Source: Eudorina sp. 2006-703-Eu-15 (Eukaryota; Chlorophyta; Chlorophyceae; Chlamydomonadales; Volvocaceae). Taken from it: 64,000 bases of DNA. The stretch's first letter is position 1; every line of letters begins with the position of its first letter. The stretch spans positions 62,001-126,000 of the forward strand of contig BDSI01000125.1 in the NCBI GenBank assembly GCA_003117195.1. Reading direction: 5' to 3'. Below are positions 12,181 through 24,300 of this stretch, in pieces. The notes beneath the pieces were generated by a model. That model did no database searches. It was not told the origin of the DNA and saw only the letters and a list, made by a program, of their open reading frames with translations. The position numbers and the translations under genes were made by a program.

Positions 12181-14887
12181 TCAGCGGTAGAGGGACTCGG
12201 TCCGCAGGTTGGTGGCGATCTCCGTCTCCCAGCGGTCGCCGTTCTCCAACAGCTTCTGTTTGTCGTACAGCAGTTCCTGTAGTGAAATAAGGGGTTCGCG
12301 CCCGCAACAGCACAGCAACGCAGCAGTCAGTGCCATTGAACGCCCCAATGGCTGATGCCTCAATGAAATGCGCCCCCCAAACATGATACGGGCGCCAAGA
12401 CCAAACGTCCAAGCCCGGTGACAGCCCGTCCATGAGGTACCGCCGCCGTGTGTGTGCGCACCGGAGATGTCCATCACTGGAATATAGTTAGAAACGGAGC
12501 CCATCGCACCGCTCTTGGCAGTGTCCGCTCAGCCAGCCATCACGGCTGCGTCCCCCGTCCGCGCAAGCCGCCCGCCGGCAAACAACGACCCTAGCCACCC
12601 AGGTGACTGTGGGGTCTGCAGGCGTGTCACTAGCTTGTCCCCACCAGTACCCCCCATCCTTCCGAGCTGCCAAGTGGCCGCATACTGTGGCTCCCATCGC
12701 CCCTCCCCTGCACCCTCCCCATCCATCTCTCCACCACTGCACCCTTCGCCCTGTCCTCCCGCACCCCACCTCGCGGGTCTCCGTGGAGAACTCAAAGTTG
12801 GGTCCCTCCACGATGGCGTCCACGGGGCAGGCCTCCTGGCAGAAGCCGCAGTAGATGCACTTCGTCATGTCGATGTCGTACCTGAGGGGGGAACGGGCAA
12901 CGCGGAGAGCAACGGCGGAGGCAGGGCAGGGCAGGGGATGGGAGGGCGACAGCGGGGGACAGGGGGGACAGTAAGGGACAGCGGGGGACAGCGAGGGACA
13001 GCGGGGGACAGCGGGGACGTCGACTGGCGGCCCTACACGTGCACACCTAGATGTACAGACACGGTAAGCCCTGGGATTCTTATAAATTCCATGACGCTCC
13101 TGCGGGCCCGTGGGGGTATCAGTCCGGCAGTTCTTCCCTTCTGGCGACGCGGCAGTGCCGCTCCCTCTCCCAGTCCACTAAGCGGCGATGTCGTCGCTCA
13201 GTGGGGCCGTGTGGCCGGCCGTGCAACGCCCTGGAGGGGAGACGCCCTCATCTAAAGGACCCCCCTCAAGTCTGATAGCCTAGCTGGCAGTCTAGCCTAC
13301 ACGTCCCGTTCCCTCTCCTCTCCCTCGCTTCCTCCCGCGCACCGGGTCGTGCGACGGCTGCCGTCCTCGCGCTCCTCCGCCTCGATGGTGATCGCCTGCG
13401 CCGGGCAGATCTGCACAAACGGACGCAGAGGGGCGCCCCATCAAGAAATGGCAGGCAGGGAGCATTACGGCGCTGCAACGAAAGCTAGACTCGACGTGAA
13501 GCAATCGCAGTGAGGTGGCCACAGGAGAGCTTGCCGATTGGCAGGGTGGAGGTGCTTGGGGTGGATTTAAAAAAGGCTGTGCCCATTGCAGCGAAAGAAC
13601 TCGCCGCCCCAAACCCGCCCATCCCGACGGCCCCCAACAGCGGACATCATCCGTCCTCCCAGGTGGTTCTGCTCCACGGCCCGGCTGTGGGAGCGCACCT
13701 CGACACCACTGCGAATGTCGGTCCACCCTAGTGTTCCTGACTCGACAGGGGTGATGCCAAGTGCCCACGTCGACCTATTCACATGAGTCCGCATGCTGGG
13801 AACCGGCTTTGGCCACCAGGTCACCCAACGCGGCACTTGCATGCCGCCGCCGGTGGTGGCGCGGTTTACTTGCTTTCGCTTGCGTTTCCTCCTTTGCCTT
13901 GCAGGTACCAGTAATTATCGTTTGTAAGTATTTGTCGCCGGGCTGGTTGTGTCTGGGCTGTGGGCTGTTTCTTTTTCACACTCAATGCGGCCTGTGCTTC
14001 ATCCGTTACCCGGCGCATGGGGCCAAGGAAGTTGTCATTCTCCCGACTCCCTCCACACCTACGTTGAAACTGTCCTCACTCACCTCGCCGGACACCTACC
14101 CGACAGCCACCGATGTCGGGACGGCCCGGTGCCGTGTTCACCCCACCCGACCCCATCCCAGTGGCGCTGATGCCTCACCGCCTCGCAGAGCTTGCAGGCG
14201 ATGCAGCGCTCCTCGCCCGTGGGGTACCGCCGCAGCGCGTGCTCGCCGCGGAACCGGGGGCTGAGCTGGCCCTTCTCGAACGGGTACATGATCTGCGTCG
14301 CACGTGCGCGGCGCACCGGGAGCAACACCAGGTGTGTTGTAAACCGTCTTCCAGTCGCTGTCGGTGCTCTGCGACCTCCTTCCAAAGCGAGCGAGCAAGG
14401 GTTGGATGCTGTCGTGGCCAACCCCACAAAGCTGGACCCGCATCGTACGAACGAAGACTGCTTTCCCAGCGTGCGCCAGTCCACCCTACCGTGACCTTCT
14501 TGTCGAAGAAGGCGCCGAGGGTGTAGGCCATACCGCGCCAAATCTCCGTGAGTAGGAGCATATGAGCGCTGTCGTCCAGAACTGCGGGGGCCAAGCACAC
14601 GGCGCTGTATCCTCCCTCCGCGCATAAAAAACGTCACCGGATGCCATGTCGCTCACCCTCAGCCAGGTTCTTTGGCGTCCGCTTGAATGTGGGGTCGTGT
14701 TCCCAATCGCTTGCGAACCGCTGCCGTTCAACTGTTAAAATAGTACCAAGAAGTTTCGTTAAGGTATACATAATCATTTTCAACACGAAAGGCACTCTGA
14801 CTGCTCTGAACACAGCCTACCCTGCTTCCAAGCACCCGACTCTCCCGGGCGGCGTTCTGTCCCCATGAACCGAACCATCTCAGACAT
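12181..14887 (-). CDS. NUO8: Mitochondrial complex I subunit NDUFS8/TYKY (NUO8)
   Basis: This is the iron-sulfur subunit that carries clusters N6a and N6b in the matrix arm of NADH:ubiquinone oxidoreductase. Seven exons read from the high coordinate (14821-14887, 14657-14731, 14490-14581, 14179-14292, 13343-13410, 12770-12881, 12181-12276) join in phase to 207 residues. Visible motifs are [16 protein letters not shown], the family signature [20 protein letters not shown], and two ferredoxin motifs, [12 protein letters not shown] and [12 protein letters not shown], followed by [12 protein letters not shown]. The protein ends LYR, as usual in the family. The core is certain. The first exon, starting [13 protein letters not shown], was chosen because it is the only upstream piece with matching phase. 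A mitochondrial presequence is expected, and the frame stays open upstream of this Met, so the true start may lie further up. The gene is divergent from NDUFAF3, its assembly factor. Confidence 0.93.
12948..13018. repeat. Minisatellite in an NDUFS8 intron
   Basis: Tandem imperfect copies of a 10-base unit, GCGGGGGACA, fill the intron between the exons ending at 13343 and 12881. The units vary by single bases (GCGAGGGACA, GTAAGGGACA). Confidence 0.85.
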
Positions 14888-15181
14888 AGCACCGCAACTA
14901 GGGGCAGCCCATGACGTGAAAAGGCTCTGTGCCGCACGCCTGAGGAGCGGCATTCTTAATCGACTTGTTCAGCACGAAAACCAATTCGCTACAGGGCGTC
15001 CGTGCTAGACCCAGATTGCCACGAATAACAAGGTATACCTAATACGGTATTGGAACAGGAGTCGGTGTTGATGTCGTTGTTGTAGTACAAACGATACCAA
15101 CGTTGTTTTTTCTTGTCAACGTTGATCGGATATGCTTTCTGTCTAGTCAAGAACCAACGGCGTTGACATTGCGACTGTAGG
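14888..15181. promoter_or_regulatory. Shared divergent promoter region, NDUFS8 / NDUFAF3
   Basis: Only about 294 bases separate the proposed start codons of the two head-to-head complex I genes, so core promoters and any common elements must lie here, unless NDUFS8 has an extra upstream exon. The DNA is AT-richer than the flanking exons. I cannot name a specific factor-binding site. Confidence 0.5.
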
Positions 15182-16050
15182 ATGCGTTCCAGACTACTTG
15201 CTTCCGGTCGTCTCGTACTGCCCCTGCTTGCTGGCCAGCAAACGCAACGCATTACAGGAGGCGTTGCGCGCGGATCACAGCTATCTGAACCGTCATGCTC
15301 GCCGCGTTGCGAACAGGAAGGCACCCGGTGGCCTTGGCCGGGGTCTCTGGAACACGCGCGCGGTATTCAGGGCTTCGCACGCATCGCCGAAACGGAAGAG
15401 GGCATGACGAAGATCAGCGGATACTACGCGGGGGGCTTCTATATCAATAACGTTCAGGCAAGTGGCGCCCCGGTGGATGCCGGGGTCAACGAACGGCGAA
15501 ACCGTGTATGTGGTCACCGATGTGATGAGGTCGAGCACGACAGGTTTCGCTGACGCATGACCGATGATGCCACTGCCCTTGCAATCTTTCAGACAGTACC
15601 GCCCCTCCCTCTCTCCCGCCAGGACTGCCCCCTCATCCTCCCCATCCTACTCACGTACCTAACCTACAGGTACCTGGCTCCGTCATCGTCAGCCACGATT
15701 TGTACCTCATGTGGCGGCCCCGCCGGCTGTCCGATGTGACCCCCGAGAGCCTGGTCTTCCTGGAGGTCCTCAAACCCGCACCCGAGGTGCTGGTGCTGGG
15801 CACGGGCGCCGAGCTGCAGCCGCTGCCGTCCTCGCTGCGGGACTACCTGGCCCGCATAGGGGTGCGGCTGGAGCTGCTGGACTCGCGCAACGCGACGGGC
15901 TACTTCAACGTGCTCAACGACGAGGGCCGGGCGGTGGTGGGGGCGCTGCTCGTGTGCGACCCCGAGGCGCGCATGCCGGAGAACATGCCGGAGATTAAGG
16001 ATCCGCTGTGGGACCGGGCCCCCATCAATCAACGAAGCGGCATCGTTTGA
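15182..16050 (+). CDS. Complex I assembly factor NDUFAF3-like (DUF498/Mth938 family)
   Basis: This mitochondrial factor acts early in assembly of the Q module of complex I. Two exons, 15182-15457 and 15670-16050, give 218 residues in phase. The N-terminus MRSRLLASGRLVLPLLAG is basic and hydrophobic with no acidic residue, as in mitochondrial presequences. The family core follows: GGFYINNVQVPGSVIVSHD, YLMWRPRRLSDVTPES, LEVLKPAPEVLVLGTGAEL, LPSSLRDYLARIGVRLELLD and ATGYFNVLNDEGRAVVGALL. The intron starts GCAAGT rather than GT; this GC-AG donor is needed to join YINNVQ to VPGSV without loss. In animals the protein contacts NDUFS2, NDUFS3 and NDUFS8 intermediates, which makes the divergent NDUFS8 neighbour notable. 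The start is the first ATG of the open frame. Confidence 0.9.
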
Positions 16051-16146
16051 AGTGTGGGAGAGGAGAGGACATTGAGATGAGGACTTGGGTGAAGGAGTTT
16101 GGAGAGGTCCAAGGTCAGCGGTTTGCGGCAGGGAGTGGCAGGGGGC

Positions 16147-16151
16147 TGTAA
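16147..16151 (+). terminator. Candidate TGTAA polyadenylation signal of NDUFAF3
   Basis: TGTAA lies about 97 bases past the NDUFAF3 stop codon, a normal distance. Confidence 0.5.
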
Positions 16152-18169
16152 TCGGCTTTTGTTGTGGGAGAGCAAGGGTGGTCCGTTTGCAGACGAGTGT
16201 TCAGCGAGTAGGTTTGAGAGTTGGGTGTCCCTATCTGACTGTCTCTCGAGTGCACGCAAACGCAGCCGGATGAGAGCGGGAGAGGGCGGCCTCTGCTGAG
16301 ATCGACCGGGTCATGCCCGTTCCCGATACAACCAAGTCCGCACAGGCCCACTTGCCTTGGCAACGGATTACAGCAGGCTGCAGCAGCATCCTATCCCGGT
16401 CCGCTGGCGGGTGTGCACCAGCCGGACGATGAACCTCCGGCACGAACAAGGGACTCCGCAGGCGCTCTGGCCTCAGGATCCCCGCCCCCACTGGTGGCGA
16501 GGGCCATGTGTGTTCGGCAGCATGCCCCAACTCCAAGACAAAACTCTGAGCCAGCAAGAGCACCTGCGGCTGTCGGGTATGCCTCCAAAAGGACACGAGG
16601 ACGGAACTACGGATGCCCCCAGGCTGCAAATTTCACAGGCTCAAAACCAGCGCCAGTCCAACGCCTTCGCAGCCGTTCACATTATGGATCCCACCATATT
16701 CAGATCGTCGTCATCAGCCGGCAACAAGGCACATGCTTAACCGTTGCTCACAAAGCACCTGACGTCACACAACCCCCGCCCTCCCTACCCACGTCGCGTG
16801 TCAGCTTCGGCGGGTCTCCGGTCCATTCATGTAAGGCTGGGTTACGAAATAAGTCCCAATCAATGGGACCCTGCACTCGAAAAGCCTTTGGCCGCGCCGT
16901 GTTACAATTCACGTCCCAAAACGGATACATGCTTGGGTAGGAAGTAGAGCCGCCTACATGTGCGTCTTCTTTGCGGGCTCCGAAACCTCCGAAGTACAGA
17001 AATCGTTCAAGGCAGGGTCACATCGCACATGGCAAATTGGCGTAATGTTGTGGCCATCGTCCGGGAGGTCCGGCCCCGTATGGGGACCGCCGGGGTCCTG
17101 ACGCACCACGAGGTCGATGTCCAGGTCGGCGGGCCCTCCACTACGCAAGCTCAAAACGCGATGCAGCTCAGTTCGCCATGATGGGGGCCCTGGAATTGAG
17201 GTCCCCGGATTCGCCTTACGACAGCGGCACAGCAGTACCATCCTCTGCCGGACGCTCACCGCAGAGCTGGCAGGTACCCTTTCTACACCTGCATACCGCC
17301 GCCGAGCAGGAAGCACTTCAGTCAAGTCATCGGTGGCCGCACGCGTTGCGGCTCACCTGCAAGCGAGGATGGATGACCAAATTCGCAGCGCAAACTGGAA
17401 CATCAAAATTTCTGGCACCGGTTCGCGCGATCGCGCCGAGCACCTGCCTTGCACCCACCCCACCACCACCACCACCACTTGGGGCGGGGCCTCACGACCG
17501 GAGGACGTTTCACGCTCAGCGCAGTCCCGCGCTCCTCACACACCCGGCCCAGGCCACAAGGCCCCACCACACCAAGACCTGCAGGCCTGCAGAAAGTAGT
17601 CCGTTTTCGGAACACAAGTTACGCGTGTGCATGCAGCAAAAACGCCCGGCTTCTTCGCCGCACATCAGCGGGTACACATCAGGGAGGGGACCACCAGGCC
17701 TTAACCCTCCGAGGCACCAAATTTGACTGAGTTCAAAGGAAGTCCTCACACCGGCACCGGCAGTGGGTACACGTGCCAGCTGTGCAGTTCCCGGGCCTTT
17801 GTGTGGGGGGAGGTGGAGTTCGGAGCTGCGAGCCCCCGTACCAGCACAAGCCCCACTACCACTACCCACTGTCCCCCACGTCACATGGGCAGTACCCAGT
17901 GCCGCACCTCGACATTCCTTGTAACGGTGACTACTATTTTTGCTGAGGACATCCAGCATTTCGCGGCCCAGATCGCCAGAATGTCAGGATTCAAACCCTT
18001 ACAAGCTGCTTGGCCACATATTCTTCCACACAGCCATGAGCGGGCAAAACCTCACAGCCACGAAAAACGGCCCCCACCTGAAATCGCACACACACACACA
18101 AAAACGCGGCCTAGCTGGACTCCTCATCCTCACGGCCCGCTTTCCTTATACGGACGGCTTTCTCGCTGA

Positions 18170-18174
18170 TTACA
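18170..18174 (-). terminator. Candidate TGTAA polyadenylation signal of the Dug fusion gene
   Basis: TGTAA on the minus strand lies about 135 bases beyond the stop codon of the fusion gene. Confidence 0.5.
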
Positions 18175-18307
18175 GGGAGGGAGCCGGATGGGTCACACAA
18201 GGGCCGCCACTGCTGGCTGGGCACCACGGCCCCCCGCCCCCGGCTACTGGGTCTCTATAAAAAGAAACACAGTTTATTGTGTTCCCCAGCGGCCCCCTAC
18301 CAGCCTG

Positions 18308-21300
18308 CTACTGGTCCATCCCCGCGCAGGCCGTTGAGGGCCCCGGCGTGTCGTACGCGTCCGCCCCGGGTTCCGGAGCGGGACCCCTGCAGCCAGGTCC
18401 GATGGCGGCCTCCAGGCCGGGGACCCCATCCGCGGACGGGCCTCCGCCGTTGCTGCCGCCCATGGCCGCAATCTCCTCCAGCAGGCGGCGGATGACGTTC
18501 TTGCCCTTGAACAGGTTGGTGCGGCGGATGCGCTCGTTGGCCAGGTGGCAGTTGTCGGAGGACTGGCCCATGGGGATCATAATGGCGGGGGCGCACAGCA
18601 TGCGCTCCAGGTAGGACGCCACCGGCATGGTGCCACCTGGGCGTGTGAGGGTGAGGGGGTGACGAGGCGCGGGTGTCGAGCGAGGCCTTCGCAGAAAGAG
18701 AAAGCTTTACGTAGACGCGGGAGCGGGTGCGGGGTTGTGTAGGGGCAAAGGGATTTAGGATGATGATGGAAGGAGCCACTCGGGAAGCGGCGCGGGGCGG
18801 GGCTGTGACGCAAGATGCCAGGGCTGGGACTTCAGCTTACGGTACCGCATTACCTCCCCTGCGGCACGTGCTGCATGTACCGTGCGACGAAGCTTTCGTG
18901 GGTGGAGGTGCCGCCCATGGCCTTGCGCGCCAGCCAGCCCCCGCGCCCCCCCCTCGGCTCGTGCCCACGCACCTTCCCTCACGTACAGCGGGGGCACGCC
19001 CCACTCCTTGAAGATGGCCGCCTCCGCCATGGCCAGCCAGGGGCTGCCCTGCCGCACCTCCCACCAGTTGCCCCGCGCCTCCACGTGCAGGTCGATGGTG
19101 TTGCTGCTGCCCAGCGCCGCGAACGACCGCTGCAGGTGGTCCCTGAGAGCAGCGGCACGCAGCGGGTGGATGATGATACTATCATGATCTGCGTGCATCA
19201 CCCTCTGCCCATCTCCCCAGACAGACAATCCATGTCTCCCCATACAGACTGACACAGCCCATCAGACGGGACATCGCTCGGATCCCGTGGGCGTCTGTAC
19301 CCTCCTGAGGTGGACGGGCGTGCGCTGCCCCTCGCAGCCGCCCACACCCTTGGATGCGGAAGACAGGTCAACGGAGCCACTGCACGCGAGTCCCGAGCCG
19401 CTACCCGCCAGCGGTCCGAGGGGGCCTTCCGCACCTGAGACACGTGACCAGGTAGTCCGCGTCCTGGTTGGGCACGAAGCGCACCGACACCTTGCCCTGG
19501 GCCGCCTTGGGGATGACGCTGAAGCGGGTGGGGCCGAACCTGGGCGCACGCACGCCACCCGGCGCCGGGCCGCGACACAGCACCACGGGGAGCACAGCGC
19601 AACGTCTTGATTTCGATAGGTGAGGCCACAGCACAGACCCTGACCGCAGGACGGCACGCAGCAGCATCGCCGCTGCCGCCTGGCTCGAGGGGTCAGGGCG
19701 CGTGCGCCGTCCAGCAGCCCCCAAGCGCCCACCACCGTCTTCAGAATTCAACGAACCCACGCAGTACCATGGAGGTGAGGACGGATTGCAACGGCAGGGG
19801 CCCCTGGGGGCCCCGCTCATCCCCACCTCTCACCCCCAGAAAGCTCTCAAAACCGCCCGCCCAAAAAGCACACAGCCCCACCCGCCCGTCCCAGCACACC
19901 CCCCTCCACCTGTAGCAGGTGCTGGCGGGCTCGTTCTGCTGCCTTGGCCCCGCGGCGACAGCCCCCGGCCTCATGTCCACCACCGACAGCGAGGGGCGAC
20001 ACCAACGGGTGACGAGCAGATCACGCTTGTTGGGCGGCGCAGTCAGCGCGGGCACGCCCAGCGCGGCCTGAGCGGTGTGGGCAGAAAGTGTGAAGAAGAG
20101 GGGTAGGGGCCTCAGCGGTCGAGGTGGTGGCAAGGGGAGCACGGTCTACAGGGACTTGTCGGGCGTGTCGCCGTGCAGGGAGATGCGTATGGCCCGGGCG
20201 TCGCGGCCACGAAGGCTGTGGCACCACCACCTGCCGACGCGGGGTCCGGCGCACCCAGGTTGACGACCTATAAGACATCCTCCCCCCAACGCTTGTAAAA
20301 TGCATCCCGAGTGGGCGCCCTCCCTCCCCCTCCACCTCACCTTGTAGCCCTCCAGTGAGAACTCCTCGCTGTCCTCCAGGGAGGTCCAGGCCAGCTCGAT
20401 GAGGCCCGGCTCCACGTTGTCGCAGAAGCCGGGGACCTGGGTGCAGGTGGGATCGCGATGGGGGCGGGGGCGGGGGGGGCGCCGCCGAGGAGGTGGACGC
20501 GCAAGGCCCGAACACGGCGGTTACACACCCTTGTACTGGACAGCCTACGGGTGCCCAGCAGGAACTGACAGGCCCCACGGTGAAATGTCCCCACCGCCTT
20601 TCCCCTCCCCTTCCATTTCCAGCCTCCCCCGGGAGGATGACGAAGGCTCGATAGGGAGAACGACGCTGTGACGATGACGACGGCCGGGCGCCACTGCGGG
20701 AAGCTCGTCGGTAAGGTGGACAACCGGTTTGCTGGTGCTGCTCCGTACATCCACGGAAAGCGCGATAGGGCCCCGGGAGTGAGTCCTCCGCGCCGCCGCA
20801 CCTCACCGCCTTCTCCCCCCTCCCTCCCTCCCTCCCTCCCTGTCACCCACTCCCAATGACCCCACCTGCACCTTGCCGCCCGGGCCGACCAGGGTGGCCA
20901 TCACCCGGAGCAGGTCGATCATGGGCTCCGAAAACACACCGCCTGGGGGAGCGGGCCGACACGGGAAATGAGGAGGTTGAGAGGTGGTTCAATGTTCGGG
21001 AACGGGACGGGACGCGCAGAGGTGGCCCCAGAGGGGCGACGTGTGGCCCCTTGGGTTTCGTGCCCCCCGCATCTGTTCCGGCGGCCCCTCAACCAGCAAC
21101 TCACTCACCATCGTTGCCGCTGTGCAGGTCGCGTTCGGGCCCGGTGATCTGCGGACATGGACAGCGGCACGAGCGCATGGGATGTGGTGGTGGTGGTGGT
21201 GTCGCGCGCACACTTGGGGAACCTTGTCGCTGTGCGGTACAACACGACTCGACTGCAGAAACTGCACGAACTCCCTCTTACAGCGAGCACATGTCAGGGG

Positions 21301-24300
21301 GCGGAACATCACGGCTATGAGCAGCCAGGAAAGCCACACTGGTCGACCCATAAACGCCGCAGAACCCGGCACCCAGTTGCGGTGGGCAGCAAGTTCACAA
21401 CTTCACATGGACCCCTGGGCTCCAACAGGATGGCCGCTGATGCAGCCCGGGCCCAGGGCCAGGGCAAAGGCCAGGGCAAAGGCCAGGGCAAAGGCAAGGG
21501 CAAAGGCCAGGGCAGGGCAAACGCCAGGGCAGGGCAAAGGCCAGGGCAGGAGCGAACCTTAATGCATCCGACAGCAGACTGTCCGACACGGCAGAGCGTA
21601 CCTGCACGGTTAAGCTCAGCATCCCCCGCATGCCGTACGTGAGGCAGGGCACGTTCTCGCCCACCCATAGCGTGTTGGAGATGATGATCAGCTGCGTCCC
21701 CTCGAACCACCTGAGGTGAGGTGAGGTGAGGTGAGGTGCGGAAAGAAAAGATATCGGAAAGGATGACAACGTGGAAGCGCATTCCCTGAAGCTGGCCTGA
21801 CAGGACCGGACAGGACGGCGTCACTCAAGTCGAGGTCGCTACGCTGCCCTCCGTATGTGACCCGAGCCAAATAATCCGCGAGGGCACTCCAAACTCCGGG
21901 CCCCCTTGCCTCAGGTTCTGGGTGATCGCCTGCGAGAAGCCCCTGGAGCCGTTCTCCTCCTCGCCCTCGAAGATGAAGGCCACGTTTACGGGCAGCTGCC
22001 CCAGGCGCCCGCCGGTGACGCCGCAGCCCCCGGTGGGCGTGTCGCCTCCGCTTGCGTTCATGAGCTCGCGCACCGCGAAGATGAAGGCGAGGAGAGGGCC
22101 CTGCGGGGCAGAGAGGCGGCCCAGAGGCGGGGCTCCCCCCTGTGTCCATTTCCAACCGTGCCCCGCTAACGCCACGCCTCCCACACGTTGACCCTAATCA
22201 GCAACCCACACGACACTCCCAGCGCGACACGTCGGGCTGGGTGTGTCTGGGCTGTTTCTCTTTGTAATCCCCTCGCGACACGACGTGGATGCCCCGCCCT
22301 AGGTGCACACATATGCACTCGACGCAAACCCCAAACACCACAACATAGGACACTCCCAAATCACCTTGTTGTCGGACACGCCGCGGCCGTACAGGTATTC
22401 GTTGACGGAGTTGAGCTCAAAGGGGTTGGTCTTCCACTCGGGCTCAGCCGCGGGCTGGACGTCGTAGTGGCCTGCCGGGATGGTCATCCGGATCGTGAGT
22501 TCGTGACGGCCACCCACACCGATGTGGTTGACCACCAACCGACGAGCCTTCCAAAACCCGCGTCTTCCATACGAAATATAGCTGAATACATGTGTGCTTG
22601 CTTGGCCTGGGTGTGCAGCCCCGTACATGAACAATGACGCGTAAGACCGTATGCGCGCGAGTGTTTACGCAAGGAGATGCAACCGTGGACGTACGACTGA
22701 CGATCGCGAACGCACAACTGGCATGAATCGTGCGATACTGCGATTGCATCTTGTCAGGTGGTTCTCTTCCACCGCCCCTCCTGGGTGGGGTTGGTCCGTT
22801 TCCATACCGCCACAGGCGTGCTGTAGAGCTGTACTGCACTGTACTGCACTGTGCTACATTGTACTGCTCTGTACTGCTCTGCGCGGGGCGTTCCTCACCG
22901 TAGAAGGTCACAGTGGGTCGGTCCGGTACGTGACCCAGCCGGCCGATCACGACGGGGTTCTTGTCCTCGTACACCTGTACGGCCGACACGCACAGCAGCA
23001 GCAAGCGAACCACGATCAGCAGCACACGGACATCGTCCAGTATTGCGTTCGCGCGACGTCATGTGCTGATGCACTGCATCAGTGCAGCCCTAAGGCCGGT
23101 CCGTAAGGACCCATGCGCCATGGCTGCAATTTACGGTACCCGATTCCCAACGTATCTCCACACCTGATCAACCGCTGCCCCATATGCAACAGCACGCGCA
23201 GGCCGCTTCTCTAACAATCGTACACAACTCGCAGCGATTTCCACTGGCCGTGGGGACGTCCCCCCGGGCCGCGGGTCACCTCCCATTACGGATGCGACCG
23301 ACCATCCTGTGCTCACGATGTCGTTGCCCACGTCCCCTCGCCCAGCACCACAGTTAAGCAAACGAAGGTGAACCGCTGCCCTGGCCTACCCTACCCTAAC
23401 CTCCCATTCCACGACATCCTCGCCCCAGCGCTGAATGACGTCCAAGCCCCCTTTCCCCGCCCCAGGCCGCGTTCCCCCGGGGTGCTTTACTTTCGATCTC
23501 GTGAGGCCCATATAGATCTTGTCAGGCCATACCGCTTTCAGCAGACAGACAGAACGACGCGCAACCGCAGGAGATTGCGTTCTCGGCTCCCTGGACCGTG
23601 GGTCGGTCACCCACCTGCACCACCTTGACGTCCGCGCCCAGTCCCTCCAGCATCCTCGCCAGGAACTTGGCGCCCTTGTGGCAGTCGTCCCGCAGCTTGG
23701 GGCTGTTGCTCACCTGGGCGGGGCGGTGCGGGGCGGGGCGGGCAGCAGCCAGCACGCACCCATCACCCAGAAGACGAGGTCACGCAGCCCACCGGTCCGT
23801 TGGGCGCTGCCCCCCGCGTCAGGTTCCAGAGCCGGCATAGCACCGCTGCCGGTAGACACCTACGTCCCGGGGTCACGTTGCGCGCCAACCGCCTACTTCG
23901 TACTTCCCCTCGACACATTCCGCGCGCCTCAGCCACGCCCCAATGCGCATGCCCGCCCGCAAGGCGCCATGACGGAGCGCCTTGAAGATGCCACTCCCTT
24001 GCCACCACCAGCCCACCATTACAGCAGCGGCAAAATGAGGAACCACACGGAGGCTGGTCGTCGGTGGAGCCGCAACCGAAGTGGCGTTCGCTGGGCTTGC
24101 ATTGCGCACAGCGTCTGCGTGGCGCCGTCTGGCGCTCACAAGCGAGGCGCACCGCCGGACGCCCCACACACATAGCCCCCACGTGCCGCCCAGCGACCTT
24201 GCCTCGACGTTACCTGCGTTCAATCTAAATACCCCTTGCCACCTGGCCAGCGGTGTGCTGTTCGAAGTGACCAACGGGAGCGCGTACCCTGATCCAAGCA

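Larger units (their letters stand above)
16051..18307. other. Intergenic region between NDUFAF3 and the Dug fusion gene
   Basis: These 2.2 kb lie between convergent genes. The ends are 3' untranslated regions, each with a candidate TGTAA. The middle has scattered short open frames with no recognisable motif or consistent coding bias, and small CAC and CA runs near 17460 and 18090. I see no gene here. Confidence 0.55.

Noticed and set aside
12515..13255. 246-codon plus-strand frame over the NDUFS8 gene
   Set aside because: Antisense to a conserved NDUFS8 ferredoxin exon and to the intron minisatellite.
16357..16740. 127-codon plus-strand frame in the gap before the fusion gene
   Set aside because: No motif, no splice context and mixed composition; it probably lies in non-coding DNA.
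21451..21550. Possible CRISPR-like array
   Set aside because: The units are contiguous 12-mers without unique spacers, inside a eukaryotic intron: a minisatellite.
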